Source of the DNA: Hydrogenophilales bacterium RIFOXYD1_FULL_62_11
Lineage (GTDB): Bacteria > Pseudomonadota > Gammaproteobacteria > Burkholderiales > Thiobacillaceae
Direction of reading: 5' to 3'
Assembly (NCBI GenBank): GCA_001802655.1
Contig: MGZO01000123.1
Span: 1-20,980, forward strand
DNA: 20,980 nt
Shown here piece by piece: positions 8,156 to 14,544 of the stretch. Made by a program: the position numbers and the translations under genes. Each line of letters opens with the position of its first letter. The stretch's first letter is position 1. Under the pieces are notes generated by a model. It saw nothing but the letters and a program-made list of their open reading frames with translations, searched no databases and was not told the origin of the DNA.

Positions 8156-8952
8156 GGGATGTGCTCCTTCGGGGTTGAGGTCAGTGGGGGGTCAGGCCAG
8201 TAGTGGCTGTCGGGTACGGCACGGACACCAAAGATGGCCTGGCCGACGCGCACGACGGTGGCGCCTTCCTCGATCGCCAGTTCGAAATCGCCGGACATGC
8301 CCATCGACAGCTCGTTCATGACGATGCCGTCCGGCGCATCCTGACGCAGGCGCTCGCGCAGGTCCCGCAGCAGGGTAAAGCAGGGGCGCACCCGCGTCGG
8401 ATCGGCTGACAGCAACGCCAAGGTCATCAACCCGCGCACGCGCAGCGCGGAGAACGCGGGCAGCTCGCGCACGAAGCGAGCCAGGTCTTCCGGCGGCAAG
8501 CCGAACTTGCTTGCCTCGCCTGAAGTATTGACCTGCACCAGCACATCCAGCGAACGCCCCTCTGCCTGCAGGTGGCGATCCAGCGACTCGGCCACGCGCA
8601 GACTGTCCAACGCCTGGAACTCGCTGGCGAACCGAGTGACGTACTTCGTCTTGTTGGTCTGCAGGTGTCCGATCACCGACCAGCGCAGGTCAGTCAGGTC
8701 CGCCATCGCCTCGGCCTTGCGCAGCGCCTCCTGCACCTTGTTCTCGCCCAGCTCGCGGCAGCCGGCAGCGTAGGCCAGGCGGATGCGTTCCTCGGGTACG
8801 GTCTTGCTCACCGGCAACAAGCGCACTTCAGCCGGGTCGCGGCTGCTTCGTGCACAGGCTGCGGAGATGCGCGCACGCACCGCAGTCAGGTTGCGCCGGA
8901 AGTCCTCGACGCCAAGCGCCGTTGGATAGGTGTTGGAGTTTGAAGTATCCAT
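8152..8952 (-). CDS. YggS/PLPBP-family PLP-binding protein
   Basis: This 266-residue product belongs to the YggS/PROSC family, single-domain alanine-racemase-fold proteins that bind PLP and affect vitamin B6 and amino acid balance. Diagnostic stretches are LLPVSKTVP with the PLP lysine K50, GENKVQE (69-75), WSVIGHLQTNK (91-101) and, near the end, MSMGMSGDFELAIEEGAT and VRVGQAIFG. The family is usually about 230 residues. The extra residues are at both ends. The start is uncertain: ATG 8952 gives a sensible N-terminus but has no good ribosome site, and the frame stays open to 9090, overlapping the peptidase gene. The coupled amidotransferase and PLP-dependent aminotransferase downstream suggest a nitrogen or B6-linked role. 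The usual proC/pilT neighbours are absent. Confidence 0.87.
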   Translation of the reverse strand: MDTSNSNTYPTALGVEDFRRNLTAVRARISAACARSSRDPAEVRLLPVSKTVPEERIRLAYAAGCRELGENKVQEALRKAEAMADLTDLRWSVIGHLQTNKTKYVTRFASEFQALDSLRVAESLDRHLQAEGRSLDVLVQVNTSGEASKFGLPPEDLARFVRELPAFSALRVRGLMTLALLSADPTRVRPCFTLLRDLRERLRQDAPDGIVMNELSMGMSGDFELAIEEGATVVRVGQAIFGVRAVPDSHYWPDPPLTSTPKEHIP

Positions 8953-9001
8953 GGACGGCAGGTATCCACGCGGGGGATCAAGTAGGAGCTGATAGAGGTA
9001 G

Positions 9002-9700
9002 TCAGCGCGTATAGAAAAACTCGTCCCCAAGCAGCATGTCCTCGAAGAAGGCCCCGAAAGGCTTGCTTGGGTGTCGGATGTGTATCTCAAGCACCCAGAT
9101 CATGGATTTGGGTGTGAAGCCAACATCGGCCAGGGGACCCTCATAGATGGCCGCGTGAGGAAAGTCTCCTATGCGGTGGCCCGAAAGGTCGAGATTCAGC
9201 TTCCAGCCGCGCTTTTCAGCCTCAGCAGTAGCGAAGCCGTACAGAGCCTTGCCGCTGGCCGCGTTTTTTGCCCAATGCTCGCGTACCACATGGAATATCT
9301 CTCGGGCGTCTTTGGCGCAGCGTGCATACTCTTGGTTAGTACCGGTAGTGAATGTGTCGCCGCCATCGCCTTCCCACTTTTTCCATACAGGACCGATGTC
9401 GATCAGGAAGATGTCGTCTGCACCCAAGATGACGCCAGGGTCTGAAGGGGCGCCGAATGTTTTGGTAGTATTGCTCCCGAAGCGCACGTACACGTCATGC
9501 CAACCACGCGTCATGCCAGCTTCCGCGAGGATATCCTTGGCGATTTCCACGGCGTCTTCTTCTACCATGCCAGGGCGCATCGACTTCGCGATCTGATTTA
9601 TTGCCTTTCTCGTCATGTCCCGCACAGCAAGCATTTGCTCTGCGTCGAAGTTCGGGCCGAAGCGTTCAAGGTCAGCAGGGGAGGTCGGCAGGCTCATCAT
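9002..9700 (-). CDS. M24-family metallopeptidase or creatinase-like protein
   Basis: The 232-residue protein is a compact pita-bread-fold (M24) enzyme without the N-terminal domain found in prolidase or creatinase. The expected metal ligands are all visible: D101 (FLIDIGP), D112 (GDGGDTF), H175 (SGHRIGDFPH), E205 (VLEIHI) and E220 (FFEDMLL). A dinuclear metal site is therefore likely. The family includes Xaa-Pro peptidases and hydrolases of modified amino acids or amides, so the substrate is open. AAGGA lies 6-7 bases upstream of the first ATG; a second ATG follows immediately. The gene lies 36 bp after the reductase gene and 49 bp before the YggS-type gene on the same strand, suggesting one transcript. 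Confidence 0.8.
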   Translation of the reverse strand: MMSLPTSPADLERFGPNFDAEQMLAVRDMTRKAINQIAKSMRPGMVEEDAVEIAKDILAEAGMTRGWHDVYVRFGSNTTKTFGAPSDPGVILGADDIFLIDIGPVWKKWEGDGGDTFTTGTNQEYARCAKDAREIFHVVREHWAKNAASGKALYGFATAEAEKRGWKLNLDLSGHRIGDFPHAAIYEGPLADVGFTPKSMIWVLEIHIRHPSKPFGAFFEDMLLGDEFFYTR

Positions 9701-9736
9701 GTAGGTTCCTTTTCTATTGCAACAGGGGTTAATGAA

Positions 9737-10846
9737 TCAAAGTGAAGGGGTGGAAATCTCTACGCGAAGCTCATCGAGCTCCCTGGTCAAAGCGATCTGG
9801 CATGACAAGCGGTGCTCAGGTAAAGCATCCTCGAACGAAGCGAGCAACCTGCGCTCGCTCTTGGTCTGCTCCACAAGTAGCAGGGCTCTATGGTTTCCCA
9901 ATTTGACCCGACAATTTCCGCAGGCGGCACGTCCACCGCAGATGCCCTGCGTGTGGCCTGATTCGCTAAGCGCAGTCATCAGGCTTATGCCAGTCCTGGC
10001 GTGTACCTTCTCTTCACGGCCTTGAGGTGTGCGCACAAATAAGTTTAGAGTCGGATCCTCACTTGGCGCTTTCTGGCTCGACACTGGATGCTCGAATGGA
10101 TCCGCGTGAAAGTGGTCTTCATCCAGGCCGCAGTTCTTGATCAACAAGGCTGCAGCAGCTTGAACCATAGATGGCGACCCGCACGCATATACTCGTGACT
10201 GGCGCAATTCAGGATGATCCGAGGCCGCACACTGCTCCACCGTCCCTACACGGCCCGTCCAGCCGGGAATCGGATCACGCATCACCGGAACGAAGTGGAA
10301 GTGTGGGAACGCCTTCTCCAGTCCGCGTAGTGGGCCAGAATGGTAAAGGTCTTGCGGAACCTGACCTCCCCAATAGAGGATTACATGACCGCTGCTGGTG
10401 GGTAACGCCTGTTCAAGCAGCGCCCAGATCGGTGCGATTCCCGTGCCCGTTGCCAACATCACTGTAGTGGCACCAGGTAGGCACGGCGATTTCCATATGC
10501 ACTGTCCATAGGGGCCACTCAATCGCAGCTCGACAGGGATATTTGATGACAACAGTTTGGAGTTTGCACGCTGGCGAATCCATTCCGAAAACAGCCCGCC
10601 CGGGTAGAGACGCACATGCAGCTCCAGCGGCTTGTCTGGCTCATAGTCATGGACCATCGAGTAGCACCGAAATTGGGATTCAAGGATGTGTAGCGCCAGG
10701 TACTGGCCTGCCGAGTAGATGAGGCGGCCATTTCCTGACTTGAGACGCAGGCGTATGCGAACCACATCGGGGTTGAGATATACCGCTTCCTCAAGAATGG
10801 CCGTTTGCACATTCGAAGGGATGGTTTCTGTTAGCTGGCTCGACAT
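9737..10846 (-). CDS. Flavin/NAD(P)H reductase with C-terminal 2Fe-2S domain
   Basis: The 369-residue protein carries electrons from NAD(P)H through flavin to a 2Fe-2S centre. Order of parts: flavin-binding barrel (RCYS at 60-63), nucleotide-binding domain (ATGTGIAP, 132-139; ACGSP, 221-225), then a ferredoxin domain from about 266. The iron ligands are C303, C309, C312 and C349. The C-x5-C-x2-C-x36-C spacing is of the adrenodoxin/ISC kind, whereas phthalate-dioxygenase-type reductases have C-x4-C-x2-C. The domain order is otherwise that of oxygenase reductases. No oxygenase is present in the window, so the partner is unknown. No strong ribosome site is seen before ATG 10846. Codon use appears less GC-biased than that of downstream genes. 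Confidence 0.85.
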   Translation of the reverse strand: MSSQLTETIPSNVQTAILEEAVYLNPDVVRIRLRLKSGNGRLIYSAGQYLALHILESQFRCYSMVHDYEPDKPLELHVRLYPGGLFSEWIRQRANSKLLSSNIPVELRLSGPYGQCIWKSPCLPGATTVMLATGTGIAPIWALLEQALPTSSGHVILYWGGQVPQDLYHSGPLRGLEKAFPHFHFVPVMRDPIPGWTGRVGTVEQCAASDHPELRQSRVYACGSPSMVQAAAALLIKNCGLDEDHFHADPFEHPVSSQKAPSEDPTLNLFVRTPQGREEKVHARTGISLMTALSESGHTQGICGGRAACGNCRVKLGNHRALLLVEQTKSERRLLASFEDALPEHRLSCQIALTRELDELRVEISTPSL

Positions 10847-10891
10847 ACATTAGAGATAAGGTTTGGCAACGCAGATATGGTTGCAGAACCA

Positions 10892-10936
10892 CTGGCCCAT
10901 AAACATGGGCCAGAAAATATAATGTGTATGGTCCAG
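10892..10936. promoter_or_regulatory. Probable MocR operator: inverted plus direct half-sites
   Basis: In the divergent intergenic region, CTGGCCCAT (10892-10900) and ATGGGCCAG (10905-10913) form a perfect 9-bp inverted repeat around AAAC. A third half-site, ATGGTCCAG (10928-10936), repeats the right arm with one mismatch, 23 bp further on. MocR/PdxR/GabR proteins commonly bind combinations of direct and inverted half-sites between themselves and divergent targets. A TATAAT at 10918-10923 lies between the second and third half-sites, in the sense of the regulator gene. It has no good -35 at 17 bp, which suits an activator-dependent or repressed promoter. Binding by the neighbouring regulator is inferred. 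Confidence 0.6.
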
Positions 10937-10967
10937 TTATCTTTGCCCTTATTTGTGAGCCTGATCT

Positions 10968-12458
10968 ATGCGTCGCCCCATACAGATTCGAATTTCCATG
11001 CCCCGAGACGGATCGATTGTAGGAAGGGCTTACCTTATTCAGTCCATTATTGAAGAAATTCTCGCTGGTCGACTGCAGCCGCGTACCCAAATGCCGAGTA
11101 CACGCATGATGGCCGAGCATTTCCAGATTAATCGTAAGACGGTAGTGGCTAGCTATGAGGAACTGGTGGCGCAGGGATGGCTGGAGAGCCATTCCAAGAG
11201 GGGTACCTTCGTTTCATCGCATCTTCCTGTTTCAGTCGGGTTGTCTCCCGCTGCAAAAAGTACGCGGCAACCTAAGGCCTCTCATACGTCCTCGGCCCTG
11301 AAGCTCTATGGAGCGCCGCTAATGTGGCCCAAACAACAGGTAGATGGAACCATTAACTTCGATGATGGTGTGCCGGATGCGCGCCTGATTCCTTATGGGG
11401 CACTCTCACGCGCATTCAGGCATTCGCTCATCGCAACTACGCGTCATCAACTACTTGGATACGGAGATCCGCGTGGGGCCGAGGCATTGAGGCTGGCCTT
11501 GTCAGAGATGCTCAACACTGAACGAGGTCTGGCGACTGGACCAGATGGAATTTGTATCGCGCGAGGGAGCCAGATGGGGATATACCTCGTGGCCCGCGTC
11601 CTTGTGCGGCAGGGGGATGGGGTTGCATTTGAAAGGCTCAGCTATGGTCCAGCCCGAAAGGCCTTTGAGGCCTGCGGCGCGAGGCTGCATCACGTCGATC
11701 AGGATGAGCAAGGGCTGATCCCTGATTCCCTGGAAAAACTATGCCGCAAACATTCCATCAAGGCCATTTACGTCACACCTCATCACCAGTTTCCGACGAC
11801 GGTCATGATGCCAGCGCAACGCCGGCTCAGATTGCTAGAGCTAGCAGAACAATTCGGTTTCGCAATTGTCGAGGACGATTACGACCACGAATTTCATTTT
11901 GATCGCCAACCAATGTTGCCGATTGCAGCCTTCGATCGATATCACAAAGTGATTTACGTTGGCTCTCTCTCGAAGGTTCTGGCACCGGGCCTACGGATCG
12001 GATATGTAGTAGCTAGCCCGGATATCATCAATCGCTGCGCCAATGAAATCATGCTTCTGGACCGCCAAGGTAGCATGGTGACAGAGCTCGCTGTGGCCGA
12101 GCTGATCTCTACTGGGGAACTGAGTCGCCTCATCTGGCGGGCGATGCGTGTGTACGGCAATCGACGACAGGCAATGGCCGATGCACTCGTAACGCAATTA
12201 TCAGAGTGGACTGATTTCACCCTGCCAGTTGGCGGGCTCGCGTTCTGGTTACGGCTGTTGTCACCTATAGATCCGGATGTGCTGGCATCGCACGCCCTTG
12301 CTTGTGGCGTTCGTGTATTGTCTAGCTCCCAGTTTGGGCAAGGGTCGAATCTGAGCAAAGGATTCCGGCTCGGATTTGGAAGCAACGACGAAGCCACTAT
12401 TTATAAGGGCGTTCAGCGATTTCGTGAGGCATGTACTAAGGTTGCTAAAGCCTATTAA
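10968..12458 (+). CDS. MocR-family (GntR plus aminotransferase fold) regulator
   Basis: The 496-residue product joins an N-terminal GntR winged helix (about 18-85, with PSTRMMAEHFQINRKTVVASYEEL) to a fold-type I aminotransferase-like domain (from about 125). The PLP-binding lysine is K336 in VGSLSKVLAPGLRIGYV, and the acidic motif VEDDYDHEF (301-309) supplies the Asp contacting PLP. Such regulators sense PLP adducts of amino compounds or PLP itself (GabR, PdxR, TauR). The gene is divergent from the reductase-peptidase-YggS run and separated by 121 bp with strong half-sites, so it likely controls that run. The effector cannot be read from sequence. Two PLP proteins in the target run fit an amine or B6-related signal. 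Base composition is lower in GC than flanking genes. Confidence 0.88.
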   Translation: MRRPIQIRISMPRDGSIVGRAYLIQSIIEEILAGRLQPRTQMPSTRMMAEHFQINRKTVVASYEELVAQGWLESHSKRGTFVSSHLPVSVGLSPAAKSTRQPKASHTSSALKLYGAPLMWPKQQVDGTINFDDGVPDARLIPYGALSRAFRHSLIATTRHQLLGYGDPRGAEALRLALSEMLNTERGLATGPDGICIARGSQMGIYLVARVLVRQGDGVAFERLSYGPARKAFEACGARLHHVDQDEQGLIPDSLEKLCRKHSIKAIYVTPHHQFPTTVMMPAQRRLRLLELAEQFGFAIVEDDYDHEFHFDRQPMLPIAAFDRYHKVIYVGSLSKVLAPGLRIGYVVASPDIINRCANEIMLLDRQGSMVTELAVAELISTGELSRLIWRAMRVYGNRRQAMADALVTQLSEWTDFTLPVGGLAFWLRLLSPIDPDVLASHALACGVRVLSSSQFGQGSNLSKGFRLGFGSNDEATIYKGVQRFREACTKVAKAY

Positions 12459-12466
12459 TCCTCACT

Positions 12467-12519
12467 GGCTGCTGTTGAAAATCTGCGATTTCACGGCTTG
12501 TCCTACCTACGCAGCAGCC
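12467..12519. repeat. Long-loop inverted repeat after the MocR gene
   Basis: GGCTGCTG (12467-12474) and CAGCAGCC (12512-12519) are perfect 8-bp arms enclosing 37 bases. Inside is a near-perfect small hairpin (TGAAAATC against GATTTCA with one bulge, loop TGC). The transcript could fold into a nested stem. No T-run follows, so it is not a standard rho-independent terminator. It could be the 3' structure of the MocR mRNA, a remnant of a small mobile sequence, or chance. The remaining bases to 12599 hold no supported gene. Confidence 0.35.
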
Positions 12520-12599
12520 CTTTGAATACGCCGTTGCCGTCCCCTACCCAATGGCTCCCCGACACATAAATAGAAATGGCGCGCAGTCCCCTGGATTGC

Positions 12600-12627
12600 T
12601 TGACATCGACGGATATTAGGTTAGGAT
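12600..12627 (+). promoter_or_regulatory. Putative promoter of the MarR gene
   Basis: TTGACA at 12600-12605 is a perfect -35 box. TAGGAT at 12622-12627 is an acceptable -10 with a 16-bp spacer. The -10 lies inside the palindrome at 12619-12635, so a bound repressor would block polymerase. A start about 7 bases downstream would fall at or next to the ATG at 12636, giving a leaderless or nearly leaderless mRNA. This is inferred from box matches only. Confidence 0.45.
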
Positions 12628-12635
12628 TCCTAACC
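12619..12635. promoter_or_regulatory. Palindromic operator over the MarR gene start
   Basis: GGTTAGGATTCCTAACC is a perfect palindrome with 8-bp arms and one central base, ending directly at the ATG of the MarR gene. Its core TTAGGA-N-TCCTAA is the same as that before the thioredoxin-like gene at 13283-13295. MarR dimers bind such short palindromes. It also contains AGGA, the only ribosome-site candidate, so protein binding on DNA or hairpin formation in RNA could both limit expression. Autoregulation is inferred. Confidence 0.7.
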
Positions 12636-13229
12636 ATGAACTTCGATCAAATCACCGAACCTCTGGATCTCCGCTTGGCCGACGGTTTGACTCGCCTCGC
12701 CGCCGTCGCGCGTCAGCTCGACTGGCAGGCGGCCGAGGCTGCGGGTTTATCTCCGACACAGGCCGACATCCTGCGCTTCGTCGCCCAGCGTCCGGCGGGC
12801 GCCCGGCTCACCGCCGCGGCCGCGCACGCCGGCGTGCGCAAGGCCACGGCCAGCGATGCCGTGACGGCCCTGGAAAGGAAGGCGCTGGTGCGCAAGTACG
12901 CGGATGCCTCGGACGGTCGCGCGCTTGCCCTGAAGGCGACGGCCAAGGGCAATCGGGTCGCGCAGGCCTGGTCCAGCAGTTACGCACCGATCGTGGCCGG
13001 CCTCTCCCAGGCCGAGCAGGAATTACTGCTTGGTCTGGTGGTCAAGATGATCCGGCGATTGCAGCAGCGCCAATTGATCGCGCCGCAGCGCACCTGCGTG
13101 AGCTGCCGGCATTTCCGCGAGAATGTCACCCCGGGCACGAGTACCCCGCATTTTTGCGCGTTCGTCGGCGCGCCGATGGGCGAGCGGCACCTACGGGTCG
13201 ACTGCGCGGAACACGAATCCGCCGCCTGA
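12636..13229 (+). CDS. MarR-type winged-helix regulator with four-Cys tail
   Basis: The 197-residue protein has a MarR-like winged helix (about 15-140). Recognition-region sequence RLTAAAAHAGVRKATASDAVTALERKALV and wing ADASDGRALALKAT are visible. The C-terminal extension (about 150-197) is unusual: C154 and C157 (CVSC), C174 and C190, spaced C-x2-C-x16-C-x15-C among histidines. It could bind Zn or Fe-S, or act as a thiol switch. I chose ATG 12636, because the frame upstream to 12576 reads through the promoter and palindrome. The same palindrome precedes the thioredoxin-like gene, so the target is probably the following redox operon as well as itself. The ligand or oxidant sensed is unknown. 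Confidence 0.82.
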   Translation: MNFDQITEPLDLRLADGLTRLAAVARQLDWQAAEAAGLSPTQADILRFVAQRPAGARLTAAAAHAGVRKATASDAVTALERKALVRKYADASDGRALALKATAKGNRVAQAWSSSYAPIVAGLSQAEQELLLGLVVKMIRRLQQRQLIAPQRTCVSCRHFRENVTPGTSTPHFCAFVGAPMGERHLRVDCAEHESAA

Positions 13230-13240
13230 CGGCGGTATAA

Positions 13241-13271
13241 CCCCCCGTTCAACCTGATCGGGGTTTCTTTT
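13241..13271 (+). terminator. Possible rho-independent terminator after the MarR gene
   Basis: CCCCG (13243-13247) can pair with CGGGG (13259-13263), with an 11-base loop. An AACCCC/GGGGTT pairing with a larger loop is the alternative. TTTCTTTT (13264-13271) follows. A second GC hairpin, CCGCC-TGAC-GGCGG, covers the stop codon just before. The stem is short, so termination may be partial, allowing read-through into the redox genes. Confidence 0.4.
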
Positions 13272-13282
13272 GAGCTATATAG

Positions 13283-13295
13283 TTAGGAGTCCTAA
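13283..13295. promoter_or_regulatory. Second copy of the TTAGGA-N-TCCTAA operator
   Basis: TTAGGAGTCCTAA is a perfect 13-bp palindrome ending one base before the ATG of the thioredoxin-like gene. It matches the core of the site in front of the MarR gene at all 12 arm positions. AGGAG inside it is the ribosome binding site, 7 bases from the ATG. A TATATA at 13276-13281 may be the -10 of a local promoter, although no good -35 is seen. Control by the upstream MarR protein is inferred from the shared site. Confidence 0.68.
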
Positions 13296-13296
13296 T

Positions 13297-13533
13297 ATGA
13301 AAACCTCTGCCACCTTTTACCACGCCGGTTGTCCCGTCTGTGTTGCCGCCGAGCAGCAGCTTGCCGACGCCATCGATCCCGCGCGCTTCGACATCGAAGT
13401 CGTTCACCTGGGCGAAGCCAAGGCACGCATCCCGGAGGCCGAAGCGGTTGGCGTGAAGTCCGTACCCGCGCTGGTCATTGCCGGGCAGCCGTTCCACATC
13501 AACTTCGGCGCTGCCATTGCCGATCTCAAATGA
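13297..13533 (+). CDS. Small thioredoxin-fold protein with CPVC motif
   Basis: This 78-residue protein has a thioredoxin/glutaredoxin-like pattern: an N-terminal strand, the redox pair C12-P-V-C15, an amphipathic helix, and a cis-proline loop (SVPALV, P57) followed by a Gly turn. It is shorter than classic thioredoxin (about 105) and closer to glutaredoxin-like or NrdH-like size. It has no signal peptide, so it acts in the cytoplasm. The start is set by AGGAG 7 bases upstream of ATG 13297. The P460 gene follows 13 bp later. Likely a thiol reductant for the regulator, haem or a partner in this operon; this role is inferred. Confidence 0.78.
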   Translation: MKTSATFYHAGCPVCVAAEQQLADAIDPARFDIEVVHLGEAKARIPEAEAVGVKSVPALVIAGQPFHINFGAAIADLK

Positions 13534-13546
13534 AAAGGAGCCATCC

Positions 13547-14023
13547 ATGAAAGCACTTATTCTGAGTTTGATTAGCGCGACCGTGGCGACGACCGCGCTG
13601 GCGGCTGATCCCACTGTCCCCTATCCGGCGGGTTACCGCGACTGGCACCACGTCAAGAGCATGGTGATCAATGAGGGGCATCCCCTGTTCGCTTCCTTCG
13701 GCGGCATTCACCATCTCTATGCCAACGACAAAGCCATGAAGGGCTACCGGGGCAAGATTTTCCCGGACGGCTCGGTGATCATTTTTGATCTGCTGGAAGC
13801 CGTGCATGATGGCAACGCCGTCACCGAAGGCGCGCGCAAGGTGGTGGGCGTAATGCACAAGGATTCGAAGAAATTCAAGGCAACCGGCGGCTGGGGCTTC
13901 GAAGGTTTTGGCGGAGGTGACCAGGCCAAACGGGTCGTAGGCAACAACGCAGCGTCCGCCTGCTTTGCCTGCCACCAACCGCAGAAGGCACAGGACTACA
14001 CCTTCAGCCGACTGCGCGACTGA
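13547..14023 (+). CDS. Cytochrome P460 / cytochrome c'-beta-type haem protein
   Basis: The 158-residue precursor has a Sec signal peptide (cut near residue 19-20, TTALAA-DP) and one c-type haem site, CFACH (139-143), near its C-terminus. The pattern YRDWHHVKSM, GIHHLYAN, FPDGSVIIFDLLEA, then KKFKATGGWGFEGF matches the P460/c'-beta fold, a periplasmic beta protein. P460 oxidises hydroxylamine to N2O via a Lys-haem cross-link, while c'-beta relatives bind NO. Which one this is depends on the cross-linking lysine, and I cannot assign it here. AAGGAG lies 7 bases upstream of the ATG. It is the middle gene of a probable operon with two thiol proteins, which suggests defence against reactive nitrogen species. 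Confidence 0.83.
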   Translation: MKALILSLISATVATTALAADPTVPYPAGYRDWHHVKSMVINEGHPLFASFGGIHHLYANDKAMKGYRGKIFPDGSVIIFDLLEAVHDGNAVTEGARKVVGVMHKDSKKFKATGGWGFEGFGGGDQAKRVVGNNAASACFACHQPQKAQDYTFSRLRD

Positions 14024-14033
14024 GGGGGGTACC

Positions 14034-14507
14034 GTGGATCAGCCTGCATTGGCGCCACTTTGGCGCACTTCAGAATGGCTGAACACCCCGGCACCCATCA
14101 ATCTGGAGGCGCAGCACGGTCACGTCGTGGTCGCCTGCGCCTTCCAGATGCTGTGCCCTGGCTGTGTGGCCCATGCGATTCCGCAGATGAAAGCGGTGCA
14201 CGATCTGTTCGGCCCGCAAGGCGTCGTCGTGGTGGGTCTGCACACGGTGTTCGAGCATCACGAGGCGATTACCGTCGCCGCGCTACGTGCCTTCGTACAC
14301 GAATACGGCATCCGTTTCCCGGTCGGTGTCGATATGCCCGCAGATGGCGGTGGACATATCCCGCAGACAATGGAGGCCTACCAAATGCATGGAACGCCGA
14401 CTCTGTTGTTGATCGACCGTGCGGGACAGCTGCGGCGGCAGATATTTGGTCATGTTCCTGACCTGCTCCTGGGCGCGGAGATCATGCGCCTTGTCAACGA
14501 ATCCTGA
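14034..14507 (+). CDS. TlpA/redoxin-like thiol-disulfide protein
   Basis: This 157-residue protein has a thioredoxin-like core with the active pair C41-P-G-C44 (LCPGC) and a cis-proline loop GTPTLLLID (120-128). The inserted segment between them (about residues 70-115) is like AhpC/TlpA/redoxin proteins. No signal peptide is visible, so it is probably cytoplasmic, unlike most TlpA proteins. The start is GTG 14034, directly after a GAGGGGGG ribosome site. No upstream ATG is suitable, since the frame upstream overlaps the P460 gene. The gap to P460 is 10 bp, so it is the third gene of the redox operon. Its substrate is unknown. Confidence 0.78.
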   Translation: MDQPALAPLWRTSEWLNTPAPINLEAQHGHVVVACAFQMLCPGCVAHAIPQMKAVHDLFGPQGVVVVGLHTVFEHHEAITVAALRAFVHEYGIRFPVGVDMPADGGGHIPQTMEAYQMHGTPTLLLIDRAGQLRRQIFGHVPDLLLGAEIMRLVNES

Positions 14508-14512
14508 TTCGT
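14497..14512. terminator. Weak hairpin at the end of the redox operon
   Basis: ACGAATCCTGATTCGT is a perfect inverted repeat across the stop codon of the redoxin-like gene, with a two-base centre. A T-containing stretch (CCCTTTTCT) lies some 15 bases later. The gap makes classical termination doubtful. The converging YbhB-type gene ends at 14545, so a bidirectional signal in this gap is plausible. Confidence 0.25.
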
Positions 14513-14544
14513 CCGGATGGTTTCAATCCCTTTTCTCAGAAGCC

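Noticed and set aside
7412..8203. 263-codon plus-strand frame opposite the amidotransferase gene
   Set aside because: The minus strand has a complete Cys-His-Glu amidotransferase triad; the plus frame shows no family features.
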